Positions 47,982 through 57,226 are shown, counted from the stretch's first letter. The stretch: DNA of 64,000 nt from Anaerocolumna sp. (GCA_029256725.1 JAQSXJ010000015.1:1-64000), one strand, 5' to 3'. Notes: generated by a model from the sequence alone, not told the origin. Numbers and translations are program-made.

Positions 47982-49400
47982 ATGATAAAAGACAATGAAA
48001 AGACTTTAAATCGAATAAATGTTGTAGCCGATGGCATTATCCTGATTTTGGCATATATACTTACCTATTACCTTCGCTTTTTTACTCCGTTGCGATATCT
48101 TGTGCATTTCGACCCCAATGCAGGTTATTATGATATTTTTATATATATTAGAATCCTATATCTGTTAGTACCGGGTTATTTAATAGTCTACTATATTTGC
48201 GGACTCTACAGTGCAAGTCCCATCCAGAGCAAAAGACTTACCATATGGAATATCTTCAAGGCAAATATATTAGGTACATTATACTTTACATTCCTTTTAT
48301 ATGCAACCAACGAAAGTCATTATTCCCGTTACCTGATATTTATCTATTTTATAGTAAATATCATTTTAGATCTGATTTACCGTATGATCGTAAGCGGCAT
48401 TCAAAGTGCTGCCAGAAAGAAAGGTTATAATCAGAAAAAAGTACTATTAGTCGGCTACAGCAGAGCCGCTCAGTCCTATATCGACAGACTTCTTGCCAAT
48501 CCCCATTGGGGGTATGCCATATATGGTATTCTTGACGATAATGTAGGCAGTGATACAAATTATAAAGGAATTAAAGTTATTGGATCTATTGAGGATCTAT
48601 CAGAATTACTTCAAATGAATAAACTGGATGAGATCGGCATTACTCTTAGTATCGATGAGTATTCGAAACTGTCAAGAATCGTTAATCTATGCGAAAAGAC
48701 GGGAGTACATACCAAATTCATTCCGGACTACCAGGACCTTTTACCGACCATTCCTTATACAGAGGACTTAGACGGACTACCAGTTATCAATATCCGAAAT
48801 GTGCCACTTACCAATTTTGTTAACCGAATCATGAAAAGAATAATGGATATCTTTGGAGGTATATTTGCTTTACTGCTCTTTTCTATTCCTATGATTATTG
48901 TAGCCCTTATAATTAAAGCTACTTCCAGCGGCCCAGTCATCTTTACACAGGTTCGTATAGGAAAGCACAATAAGGAATTTAAGATGTATAAATTCCGCTC
49001 CATGGAAATTCAGCAGGAATCTAAGGAAAAGAAAGCATGGACAACCTTTAATGATCCTCGCGTTACAAAGATCGGAAAATTTATTCGCAAGACCAGTATC
49101 GATGAATTACCCCAGCTATTCAATGTACTTAAGGGTGAAATGAGTCTTGTCGGCCCAAGACCTGAACGTCCCTTCTTTGTTGAGAAATTCAAGGAAGAAA
49201 TTCCAAGATATATGATTAAACATCAGGTACAACCTGGGATTACAGGCTGGGCACAGATTAATGGCTTCCGTGGAGACACTTCGATTCGTAAGCGAATTGA
49301 CTGTGACTTATATTATATAGAGAACTGGACACTTGGACTGGACTTTAAGATACTGTTTCTGACTATTTTTCATGGTTTTGTAAACAAAAATGCTTATTAA
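47982..49400 (+). CDS. polyprenyl-phosphate sugar phosphotransferase (WbaP/WcaJ-like)
   Basis: A 472-residue membrane enzyme that starts surface polysaccharide synthesis by transferring a sugar-1-phosphate to undecaprenyl phosphate. Four N-terminal TM segments (about 15-135) are followed by a CoA_binding_3/Rossmann-like domain (about 145-265), a membrane-inserted helix (about 290-312) and the C-terminal bacterial sugar transferase domain, with TSIDELPQLFNVLKGEMS then LVGPRPE and ITGWAQINGFRGDT. The sugar (glucose or galactose type) cannot be read. First gene of a plus-strand pair with an LCP ligase. Confidence 0.9.
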   Translation: MIKDNEKTLNRINVVADGIILILAYILTYYLRFFTPLRYLVHFDPNAGYYDIFIYIRILYLLVPGYLIVYYICGLYSASPIQSKRLTIWNIFKANILGTLYFTFLLYATNESHYSRYLIFIYFIVNIILDLIYRMIVSGIQSAARKKGYNQKKVLLVGYSRAAQSYIDRLLANPHWGYAIYGILDDNVGSDTNYKGIKVIGSIEDLSELLQMNKLDEIGITLSIDEYSKLSRIVNLCEKTGVHTKFIPDYQDLLPTIPYTEDLDGLPVINIRNVPLTNFVNRIMKRIMDIFGGIFALLLFSIPMIIVALIIKATSSGPVIFTQVRIGKHNKEFKMYKFRSMEIQQESKEKKAWTTFNDPRVTKIGKFIRKTSIDELPQLFNVLKGEMSLVGPRPERPFFVEKFKEEIPRYMIKHQVQPGITGWAQINGFRGDTSIRKRIDCDLYYIENWTLGLDFKILFLTIFHGFVNKNAY

Positions 49401-49463
49401 GGCTGGAGGTGCCTGAAAATTACTTGTGTTTTCAAACACGTCCTAAAAAGAAAGGTAAATGTT

Positions 49464-50495
49464 ATGGCTGTTAAAAAGAAAAGAAAGCGCTTTAAGACGA
49501 AAGTTGTTATTATATTTGATTTGATACTTCTACTGCTGGTTGTCAGTGTAGGTTACTATTTCTGGAAGGCTTCCAAAATGCATGTGGACAAGTCCGGAGA
49601 TTCCTCTATCGTTACCAACAATCCAGATAATGAGGATATGGAGGGATACCGTAACATAGCCGTTTTCGGTGTAGACTCCAGAGACAATTCTTTAAAACAA
49701 GGCACACATTCAGATACCATCGTTATCGTAAGCATTAATAATAAGACCAAAGACGTTAAACTGGCTTCTATTTACCGTGATACCTATTCGAAGATTCCCG
49801 ATGAAGATAATGCTTTCAATAAGATTAACGCAGCTTATTTCCGCGGTGGTTATCCCCTGGCACTTAATACCATTAATACCAATTTTGATTTAGATGTTAA
49901 GGAATATGTAACGGTTAACTTTAAAGCAGTTACCGAGGTAATCGACCTTCTGGGGGGCATATCACTTGATATTACAAAAGAAGAATTAAAATATGTTAAT
50001 GGATACACCAAGGAGTTAAATAAAATTAACGGTACAGATGTCGGTAAGCTTAAATCAGCCGGTACACAGGTTGTAAATGGTACGCATGCTACAGCTTATG
50101 CAAGAATCCGCTATACCAAAGGGGATGACTTTAAGAGAGCTGAAAGACAGCGAATTGTTATCCAGAAGATTTTTGAAAAAGCCAAAACCGCTGATATTAT
50201 GACCATTAATTCTATACTGGACAAAATTTTACCGATGATTCAAACTAATCTGGACCCTGCTAAACTGCTATTGCTTGCCAAAGATATCATGTCCTACGAT
50301 ATCGTAGGCGAAACAGGTTTTCCTTTTGATAAAAGAGCTTTTACTTATCATAAAGTATCCTATGTATTTCCGGTGGATCTTGTTGCGAATGTAACACAGC
50401 TTCATCAGTTCCTCTTTGAGACAACAGATTACGCTCCTTCTGAAAAGGTTAAAGAGTTAAGCGCTGAGTTGAAGGAAATTACTGATAACAATTAA
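49464..50495 (+). CDS. LytR-CpsA-Psr (LCP) family wall polymer ligase
   Basis: A 343-residue membrane-anchored protein with a basic N terminus, one TM segment (about 14-32) and an extracellular LCP domain. Conserved features are VFGVDSRD, HSDTIVIVSINN, SIYRDTYSKIP, INAAYFRGG and a C-terminal RIRYTKGDDFKRAERQR. LCP enzymes transfer teichoic acids or polysaccharides from lipid carriers to peptidoglycan. It follows the sugar transferase by 63 bp, so the two probably make and attach the same polymer. Confidence 0.92.
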   Translation: MAVKKKRKRFKTKVVIIFDLILLLLVVSVGYYFWKASKMHVDKSGDSSIVTNNPDNEDMEGYRNIAVFGVDSRDNSLKQGTHSDTIVIVSINNKTKDVKLASIYRDTYSKIPDEDNAFNKINAAYFRGGYPLALNTINTNFDLDVKEYVTVNFKAVTEVIDLLGGISLDITKEELKYVNGYTKELNKINGTDVGKLKSAGTQVVNGTHATAYARIRYTKGDDFKRAERQRIVIQKIFEKAKTADIMTINSILDKILPMIQTNLDPAKLLLLAKDIMSYDIVGETGFPFDKRAFTYHKVSYVFPVDLVANVTQLHQFLFETTDYAPSEKVKELSAELKEITDNN

Positions 50496-50529
50496 TGAAT
50501 TATGAATTAATACATGAAATTTCTAATTG

Positions 50530-50840
50530 CTAGAGAGTAAAAAGCTGTGTTTTGATATTATACGGACGGAAAAATACCCAATACAGAAAGACTCGTGCTT
50601 CATTCCAAGGGATAAGAAGTCCTAATTCTCTGAATATTTTGTGCTGGACATATTCTAAAACAGATAACTCGCTGACGCTCAAACAATCTGTTTTAGAATA
50701 TAGCAAAAAATATTCAGAGAAAGGACTTCTAATCCCTTTCCATAGGCGCATTCGCTCTTTCTGTTTTGGGTATTTTTCCTGACATCGTATAAAAAACTGA
50801 CTTTAGCACGTAAAATCGACTAGAACTTTTGACTCTCTAG
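50530..50840. mobile_element. palindromic repeat family, copy D, with CTAG-bounded inverted repeats
   Basis: A 311-bp unit beginning CTAGAGAGTAAAAAG and ending CTTTTGACTCTCTAG, nearly identical to 14687-14996 but inverted. It shares that copy's outer GGACGGAAAAATACCCAA block. The central stem is a perfect 16-bp pair (50650-50665 with 50686-50701) round AACTCGCTGACGCTCAAACA. The left terminal repeat has small differences from copy B. Confidence 0.7.
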
Positions 50841-50913
50841 CTCCTTATAAATTAGTAAATCCTCAGATAAAAGTTAACTATTATTAAAAGTGCTTTCAAT
50901 ATGAAAAAACTCA

Positions 50914-51046
50914 TACAAAATAGAAAAGACTCATATGCCTGTTGAAAGATATCAGATATCCTTTTCTCTGAGCATTTTATGCGATAATAGTAAACAGGTT
51001 GTTTGTGATCTGCTTCATTGAGGGAGTTATCTGTTTTACATTACTT
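50914..51046. repeat. palindromic repeat family, copy E (truncated)
   Basis: A half copy: ACAAAATAGAAAAG, the CCTTTTCTCTGAGCATTTTATGC arm (in two parts) and a degenerate central stem with GTAAACAG / CTGTTTTAC. The second half is missing. The right side runs into the 3' end of the TagF-like gene and contributes its stop codon. Confidence 0.6.
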
Positions 51047-52220
51047 CCAGAATCTTATCCGCTACTGCTTTTGAGGCCAATCCGTCTTCATAGAGCACTA
51101 ACCCCTTAAAGAATTCTTTAACCCTATCTTCATAATAAGTACTGTTAAATTCTAAAATACAGTTCTCCAGCTGCTCCATATTTTCTGCCTGATCATAAGG
51201 AAGTGTAGAATAGTCAAAATAAAATCCTCTGCCATCGTCATATTCCCTCTTATCTGAAGCATATAAAAATACCGGCTTACCGGTTAAGGAAAATTCAAAC
51301 ATGATATTTGAGTAATCTGTTATAAGAATATCACTTTCAGACATTAACTCATAGATATCGCGATAATAGGATGCATTAATAACTCCCCTGCCATACTTAA
51401 GAGCACTGCTTTGAGCCGCTACAAGAGGATGAAGTCTGACCGCTACAATCCAATTGCCACCAAATTTCTCCGTAAGACCTGATATCAACCTGTCATATTC
51501 AAGTGAATATGCTGCCACATTATTTTTTCCTTCTCTGTAAGTTGGCGCATAAAGAGCTATCTTTGTATCTTTCCCTATGCCAAGCTCTTTTCTTAAACGT
51601 TCCCCGATACCCTTTTTTGGTTTAATAAGTATATCGTTTCTGGGACTTCCGCATTCTAAGATGGGGCCTTTATACCAGAAGCTTCTGCGGTACATCTTCG
51701 TACAGAAATCACTGTTGGAAATATAAAGGTCTGTCATAGCAGAGTCTCTTTTCGCATTCTTTATATAAGCTTTTCCCAGATGAGCAGCATAGTCTTTTTC
51801 AATTTTCTTTAATGCAATTCCACCGTGCCAGGTCTGGATGTAATATTGCTTTTTTCTTTTTTTAATATAGCTTTCCTTACGGTTATTATCAAGCCATATT
51901 CTGGCGGTTGCAAGGCTGTATATAGCTTTCATACTATTGCTCTTATATACAGTGACACCCTTTGGTGCACCGGCAGCCTCCGGATGGTTGGTGATAAATA
52001 TCAGATCCAGGTCTTTTCTTTGCCTTGCTGCCAGCTCTTCTGTCACATATTTCGTATTGTCACCGAAGCCCCAGACATTGCAGATTACAACTTTATTTTT
52101 CTGTATGGGTAATAAACGAAACAGTCCGAAAAGGGCTGTTATAGACAGATATCTGAATTTCTTATATACATTTATTCCCCATTCCGGCGATAACTTTTTT
52201 AACTGCTCCCGCAAAGCCAT
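51036..52220 (-). CDS. CDP-glycerol glycerophosphotransferase family protein (TagF-like)
   Basis: A 394-residue peripheral membrane enzyme predicted to add glycerol phosphate from CDP-glycerol to a growing wall polymer. The family motifs are QTWHGGIALKK (about 128-138; catalytic His), GSPRNDIL, LYAPTYRE, RLHPL and DILITDYSNIMFEF with the CDP-glycerol-binding acidic residue. It has a single glycerophosphotransferase domain. The stop codon falls in a truncated palindromic repeat. Part of the block with tagD. Confidence 0.87.
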   Translation of the reverse strand: MALREQLKKLSPEWGINVYKKFRYLSITALFGLFRLLPIQKNKVVICNVWGFGDNTKYVTEELAARQRKDLDLIFITNHPEAAGAPKGVTVYKSNSMKAIYSLATARIWLDNNRKESYIKKRKKQYYIQTWHGGIALKKIEKDYAAHLGKAYIKNAKRDSAMTDLYISNSDFCTKMYRRSFWYKGPILECGSPRNDILIKPKKGIGERLRKELGIGKDTKIALYAPTYREGKNNVAAYSLEYDRLISGLTEKFGGNWIVAVRLHPLVAAQSSALKYGRGVINASYYRDIYELMSESDILITDYSNIMFEFSLTGKPVFLYASDKREYDDGRGFYFDYSTLPYDQAENMEQLENCILEFNSTYYEDRVKEFFKGLVLYEDGLASKAVADKILEVM

Positions 52221-52273
52221 TGCTTAAAACCTCACAATTTTATTTTTATAAACTGATTATATAAGCTCTAACC

Positions 52274-52320
52274 TTATCAGGCATAAAAATGCTATAAGGT
52301 AACATTTTTATGCCTGATAA
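52274..52320. repeat. perfect 18-bp palindrome between two polymer genes
   Basis: TTATCAGGCATAAAAATG (52274-52291) and its exact complement (52303-52320) with an 11-base loop, abutting the stop codon of the GT4 gene. No U-run follows in either direction, so this is not a classic terminator. It could be an mRNA-stabilising hairpin or a mobile hairpin. Confidence 0.7.
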
Positions 52321-53490
52321 CTAATTTAGCTTATTAAGAATTTCCTCAAATTGCTTCGCTGTTTTTGACCAGCTTAAGGTACTTAAGCAAGAAACCGCAT
52401 TCTTATCTCTTTCCTTTAGTAGGGAAGGATTTTTAATGGATTCCTTAAGCTTAACATATAAATCCTCAGCATCCAGGGATGTAAGTAAGGCACTTCCCTC
52501 CGGAAAGAAGTAAGGGAAGGTACCATCTTCAAATTCGATAAGGGGTAATCCTGTTGCAAGCATCTCATAAGGTACTAAGGACACATTACTCATGGAAGCG
52601 ACCATTCCAAAGTCAGCTCTTCGGTATAAAGAGAGTAATTCTTTCTTCGTCAGCATACCCAGGTTCTCACCGCCTTCGGTACGAAAACTCTTATCTTCTC
52701 CATAATAAAGAAGCGTAAGTTTGATACCGTCTGATAAGAACTTCTCCTTCACCTGTTTTAACATATGCTGGGTGATGTTTGGCAGCCTTTTACCATAGTA
52801 TTTTAAGTAAACGGCAACCACGATCTCTTTTTTCTTACTGTAACTATCATAGTCTCTTTTATAATGTGGATATTCAGCGCTTTCATATGGGAATTCCACA
52901 TAATCAACAGGAGATACGGGGCGACAGTTCTTCTCTATCATTTCTTTGTTCCAGGCGCCAAGGCTTACCATATGAAGCCCCTGCTCATAGGTTTTCTTTG
53001 CCATTAAGAACAGTTCACCAAAGGAAAAGAAATATGGCTCATAATCCTGGATAAAATACATCTTATAACCGGGTATTTTCTTTGTAAACGCAACTGTATC
53101 CCAAGAAGTAGCTACAACTATATCTGACTTAATACCCTCTAACTGCTTATTGGTATACATTCTTCCAAGATAACCGGTAAGATTACTGGCTGCAATCTCC
53201 TCCATATCAGACTTGGTCTGTGGCTTGTACACGACATAACCCACCTCATGTCCAAGCTTGGCAAGCTCCGTTCCCAAACGCAGCATAGAAGTCTGCCCAC
53301 CACTATACTTAGCCATTCTCTCAACTACAAATAAGATTCGCTTTGTCTTCTCCGGTTTATTATTACTGATAACTGATACATCATAGTTTGATATTCTGTA
53401 ATTTACAAGTCTTTTTTCGGTTTTTGCCTGAACACTGTGCAAAATACCTTTAACCTTAATTTTTAAGATGCTTTTCCACTTATTGACCAT
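52321..53490 (-). CDS. GT4-type glycosyltransferase (WsaF-like)
   Basis: A 389-residue GT-B glycosyltransferase. The N-terminal domain has RMAKYSGGQTSMLRLGTELAK and YFIQDYEPYFFSFGELF, as in WsaF-type rhamnosyltransferases. The C-terminal domain carries EMLATGLPLIEFEDGTFPYFF. No TM segment. It is encoded between two glycerophosphotransferases, which suggests a polymer of glycerol phosphate with sugar substituents. The donor sugar is unknown. Confidence 0.78.
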   Translation of the reverse strand: MVNKWKSILKIKVKGILHSVQAKTEKRLVNYRISNYDVSVISNNKPEKTKRILFVVERMAKYSGGQTSMLRLGTELAKLGHEVGYVVYKPQTKSDMEEIAASNLTGYLGRMYTNKQLEGIKSDIVVATSWDTVAFTKKIPGYKMYFIQDYEPYFFSFGELFLMAKKTYEQGLHMVSLGAWNKEMIEKNCRPVSPVDYVEFPYESAEYPHYKRDYDSYSKKKEIVVAVYLKYYGKRLPNITQHMLKQVKEKFLSDGIKLTLLYYGEDKSFRTEGGENLGMLTKKELLSLYRRADFGMVASMSNVSLVPYEMLATGLPLIEFEDGTFPYFFPEGSALLTSLDAEDLYVKLKESIKNPSLLKERDKNAVSCLSTLSWSKTAKQFEEILNKLN

Positions 53491-53498
53491 AGGAAGTT

Positions 53499-54719
53499 CT
53501 ACCTTTCTCCCCTAATTATTTTCTCTATTACCTCCACAACTTTAACGGATGCTTTTCCGTCATCAGCATGGTTGTATTTATTATAGAAATTGTTGTACTT
53601 GTCTTCATACATGCTGCTGTTATAATTTTTGATTGCCGTCTTGAGCTCCTCTGTAGTTCCAACAATCGGTCCAGGTGCCTCTTCCAGAAAGTCAAAATAA
53701 AAGCCCCTTAAATTATTCTTATACTCTTCCAAATCATAAGTATAGAAAAACATAGGCCTTTTTAACAGAGAATAATCAAACATTACAGAGGAATAGTCTG
53801 TTATCAGAATGTCTGCTACCAGGTACAGGGTTGATATATCTTCGCACATATTGAATTCATATACAAAACCGCCGTATGTAGACCAGTCGATATTATCCTT
53901 CACCAGGTAATGATATTTCACTACACATACATACTCGTCACCGAATTCTTTTTTCATCATGGCAAAATCCATAGGTGTATTAAACTTATAGGCACCTTTG
54001 GTATAATATTCATTATCCCGCCAGGTTGGCGCATATAGGATAATCTTTTTATTCTCGGGAAGTCCCATCTGCTTTTTTAACTTACTGATATACTCATTAT
54101 TATTACCGTAAAAAAGGACATCATTTCTCGGATATCCTATTTCCAGCATGTTTTTATCGAATGCAAAAGCTCTTCTGAAGATTTCGGTAGAATAATGATT
54201 CTGGGATAATAGAAAATCCCAGGTTCTTGTATTAATAAAAAAGCTTCTCTTGTATTTATCTATATCCGTTTCACCGGCCATGTTAACGGAATCCATGTCA
54301 AGGGCCAGTTTCTTAAGGGGTGTACCATGCCAGGTCTGGATGTAGTGTACACTTTTTCTCTTTTTAAGATAATTAGGCATTCTGGAGTCGGTCACCCATA
54401 TCCCTGCAATACCCATTATTAGAAAATAACGTGTTCTTGTCCGCTTTACCTTTATGGCACTGCCTGGTATTTCTGTAGCAATGTTATCCAAAAAGAAATA
54501 ACAGCGGTACTTTTTATCCAGTCCCTGTTTCACCATCTCTTCATAGATGGCCTTCGGATTCCCGGTATAGTTTCGTCCCATGTTGCTTTCAAATATTATA
54601 ATGTTCTTATTTATAGGAAGAATAGAACATTCAATTCTGTACAAAAGCATAACGGCTTTCTTTCCAAACCGTTTGATCATTTTCTTGCATTTATTCTTAA
54701 GCTGCTTAAGTTGGGGCAT
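53499..54719 (-). CDS. CDP-glycerol glycerophosphotransferase (TagB/TagF-like)
   Basis: A 406-residue enzyme of the same family as the gene at 51036. Motifs: QTWHGTPLKKLALDMD (catalytic His), GYPRNDVLF, LYAPTWRDNE, VKYHYLV and DILITDYSSVMFDYS. The basic N terminus (QLKKLKNKCKKMIKRFGKK-like) suits membrane association. It may be the primase (TagB role) while the other copy polymerises, but this cannot be decided from sequence. It starts 18 bp after tagD. Confidence 0.88.
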   Translation of the reverse strand: MPQLKQLKNKCKKMIKRFGKKAVMLLYRIECSILPINKNIIIFESNMGRNYTGNPKAIYEEMVKQGLDKKYRCYFFLDNIATEIPGSAIKVKRTRTRYFLIMGIAGIWVTDSRMPNYLKKRKSVHYIQTWHGTPLKKLALDMDSVNMAGETDIDKYKRSFFINTRTWDFLLSQNHYSTEIFRRAFAFDKNMLEIGYPRNDVLFYGNNNEYISKLKKQMGLPENKKIILYAPTWRDNEYYTKGAYKFNTPMDFAMMKKEFGDEYVCVVKYHYLVKDNIDWSTYGGFVYEFNMCEDISTLYLVADILITDYSSVMFDYSLLKRPMFFYTYDLEEYKNNLRGFYFDFLEEAPGPIVGTTEELKTAIKNYNSSMYEDKYNNFYNKYNHADDGKASVKVVEVIEKIIRGER

Positions 54720-54737
54720 ACATTTACTCCGATATCT

Positions 54738-55136
54738 TTATTTTTTTACCCCTAAATTCAGGTCACTTTTTATCTTAGTTGTAGAAATTCCATCTGTTCT
54801 TGGAAGGTAAACAACTTCACAGTAGTCTTTTAAGAAATCAAACTGGCCTTCCCAGTCATCTCCCATAACAAATACATCTACCTGGTTGTCCACTACATCT
54901 TGAATCTTCTGTTCCCAGGTGAATTCCGGTATTACTTCATCCACATAAGTTATTGCTTCCAGGATGATCTTCCTGTCCTCATAGCAGTGGTAAGCAGTTT
55001 TATGCTTAATTGTATTAAACTCATCTGAGGATAATACAACGATTAAATAATCTCCAAGCTCTTTTGCTCTTCTCAACAAATTAATATGGCCTACATGAAT
55101 TAAATCATAGGTTCCGTAAGTAATTACCTTTCTCAT
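54738..55136 (-). CDS. tagD: glycerol-3-phosphate cytidylyltransferase TagD
   Basis: A 132-residue nucleotidyltransferase that makes CDP-glycerol from CTP and glycerol-3-phosphate. The HxGH motif is H14-V-G-H17 in GTYDLIHVGHINLL, and the C-terminal signature is RTDGISTTKI. Length and motifs match the TagD family closely. First gene of the minus-strand polymer block; it supplies the substrate for both glycerophosphotransferases. Confidence 0.94.
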   Translation of the reverse strand: MRKVITYGTYDLIHVGHINLLRRAKELGDYLIVVLSSDEFNTIKHKTAYHCYEDRKIILEAITYVDEVIPEFTWEQKIQDVVDNQVDVFVMGDDWEGQFDFLKDYCEVVYLPRTDGISTTKIKSDLNLGVKK

Positions 55137-55266
55137 TTTAACTCCTATCTATGCACCCTTTAGCGCATATTCCTGTACTTTCTTTCAAGGCTTTAAAACC
55201 CCTGGTTTTGTATATTTGAACTTTTTCTTGCAGGAAGATGTTTCCATCGCTCTTTCTCCAAGAAAC

Positions 55267-55310
55267 GGAGGACACATACAAGCAGATTTTCTGATTGCGC
55301 TGTATCCTCC
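55267..55310 (-). terminator. probable leuA terminator
   Basis: GGAGGA and TCCTCC (55267-55272 and 55305-55310) close a hairpin that also pairs ACATACA with TGTAT, followed on the minus strand by GTTTCTT. It lies about 60 bases after the leuA stop. Confidence 0.5.
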
Positions 55311-55367
55311 ATTTATTAGCATAACATATCTAATTATATATTGTCATTAAATATTATTGAATATTTC

Positions 55368-57038
55368 TTATGATTTCTTTAATCTGTTAAGTCCACTAAA
55401 GATTGCTCTGATAGATGCCCTGGTAATATTGGAACTGATTCCAACTCCGAATATAGTTTTTCCTGTATCCATGTTGAGTAAATGGATATAAGCAGCAGCC
55501 TGAGCACCGGAGCCTTCTCCTAATGCATGTTCGGAATAATCCAAAATCTTAATGTGTATATCCAGTTCTTTCTGCAGCCCTCTAAGTACCGCATCAATTG
55601 GTCCGTTACCAGTAGCTTCAAAGGTTTTCTCGGTACCCTTATCTGTATAGGTAACTTTGGCAAGGGTATCAAAAGGATCACTGGTCTCTGTCAGGTCTTC
55701 GAAGCGGCTTCTTCTAAAATGAAGCGGTTCTTTCTGTTCCAGATAACTATGCTTGAATTCCTGCATTATCTGATCCGGTGCTACTTCACCCTGCTTCTCA
55801 GAAATCTTCTGTATGTTATCTGCAAATTCCTTATGCATTCCTTTAGGAAGCTTAAAGCCATAGTAGGTCTCCATAATAAAGGCTACACCACCCTTACCGG
55901 ACTGACTGTTAATACGGACAATGGGCTCGTATTTTCTTCCGATATCTGCCGGATCAACAGGCAGATAGGGTACTTCCCAAATTTCCTTCTGTTTAACCTG
56001 CATCGCATGGACACCTTTGTTAATAGCATCCTGATGAGAACCGGAAAAAGCAGTAAATACAAGCTTTCCGCCATAGGGATGTCGTACATGTACAGGAATC
56101 TTACATAATCTTTCGTATACTTCTATTATTTCATTGATATCATCCAGATCTAATTCCGGATTAATACCCTGTGAGAACATGTTATAGGCAATTGTAAGCA
56201 CATCTACATTACCGGTTCGTTCGCCATTACCAAATAATGTTCCTTCAACACGGTCTGCGCCTGCAAGAAGTGCCAGCTCACTGGCAGCTACGCCGCAGCC
56301 TCTGTCGTTATGAGGATGAACGCTTAATATAATGGAATCTCTGTTTCTAAAATGGGTATGCATCCATTCTATCTGGTCTGCATAGACATTCGGTGTAGTC
56401 ATTTCTACCGTATTTGGCAGATTAAAAATAATTTTATTATCCGGTGTTGGTTCCCAGATATCCTGAACAGCAGTACAAATATCCATTGCATAATCAAGCT
56501 CTGTACCACTAAAGCTCTCTGGTGAATACTCCAGTATAATCTTTCCCTGAAAAGTCTTGGTGTGTTCTTTCACGAGTCTGGTTCCATTAACTGCAATCTC
56601 TTTAATCGCTTCTCTATCCATACCAAATACAACATCCCGCTGAAGAGTGGAGGTTGAATTGTATATATGAACAATCGCAGTCTTAATACCTTCCAGTGCT
56701 TCAAAGGTTTTCTGTATCAGATGGTCTCTGCACTGTACTAAAACCTGAATTACTACATCATCAGGTATCAGCTTACGGTCAACTAATTGTCTTAAGAAAT
56801 CATATTCAATCTGTGAAGCAGAAGGAAATCCAACTTCTATTTCCTTAAAACCTAATTTAACAAGAAGTTTAAAGAATTCAATCTTTTCTTCTACCACCAT
56901 AGGCTCGATTAAGGCCTGATTACCGTCTCTTAAATCTACACTACACCATATTGGTGCTTTTGTTATCTGCTTATTTGGCCAGGTTCTTTCTTTAAAATCT
57001 ACTACCGGTGCACTCTGATATCTTCTAAAATTCAACAT
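55368..57038 (-). CDS. leuA: 2-isopropylmalate synthase LeuA
   Basis: A 556-residue enzyme condensing acetyl-CoA with 2-ketoisovalerate, the first step of leucine synthesis. The TIM-barrel domain shows WCSVDLRDGNQALIEPM (metal Asp) near 31-47 and VHPHNDRGCGVAASELALLAGADR, with GNGERTGNVD. The C-terminal regulatory domain (about 420-555) should bind leucine. The length and N terminus match the longer LeuA group. No other leucine genes adjoin it. The leader has T-box-like traces. Confidence 0.95.
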   Translation of the reverse strand: MLNFRRYQSAPVVDFKERTWPNKQITKAPIWCSVDLRDGNQALIEPMVVEEKIEFFKLLVKLGFKEIEVGFPSASQIEYDFLRQLVDRKLIPDDVVIQVLVQCRDHLIQKTFEALEGIKTAIVHIYNSTSTLQRDVVFGMDREAIKEIAVNGTRLVKEHTKTFQGKIILEYSPESFSGTELDYAMDICTAVQDIWEPTPDNKIIFNLPNTVEMTTPNVYADQIEWMHTHFRNRDSIILSVHPHNDRGCGVAASELALLAGADRVEGTLFGNGERTGNVDVLTIAYNMFSQGINPELDLDDINEIIEVYERLCKIPVHVRHPYGGKLVFTAFSGSHQDAINKGVHAMQVKQKEIWEVPYLPVDPADIGRKYEPIVRINSQSGKGGVAFIMETYYGFKLPKGMHKEFADNIQKISEKQGEVAPDQIMQEFKHSYLEQKEPLHFRRSRFEDLTETSDPFDTLAKVTYTDKGTEKTFEATGNGPIDAVLRGLQKELDIHIKILDYSEHALGEGSGAQAAAYIHLLNMDTGKTIFGVGISSNITRASIRAIFSGLNRLKKS

Positions 57039-57044
57039 AATCCA

Positions 57045-57226
57045 TCCTCCTATAAATTCCGTGGTATAATAATTGCTTATCAGTCTACATCATGCTACGG
57101 AGTCGATAGATCACACTGTATTTCTTTACGATAAATAACTTGGCACTGTCTACTCTAGTCCCATCCTTATCATTCCTTTGCTCATATTGTGCTGGTATTT
57201 TAGCATATATCTGCCCAGTTAATCAA
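57045..57226 (-). promoter_or_regulatory. leuA promoter and leader with T-box-like ends
   Basis: On the minus strand TTGATT (57221-57226), 18 bases, TAAAAT (57197-57202). The leader then reads GATGGGACTAGAGTAGACAG, like the start of a T-box, and shortly before the ribosome site reads ATTATACCACGGAAT, like the T-box antiterminator region, but it lacks the UGGN bulge. Only about 100 bases lie between them, and no terminator is visible. It may be a decayed T-box. The rest of 57227-57443 holds no gene. Confidence 0.35.
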
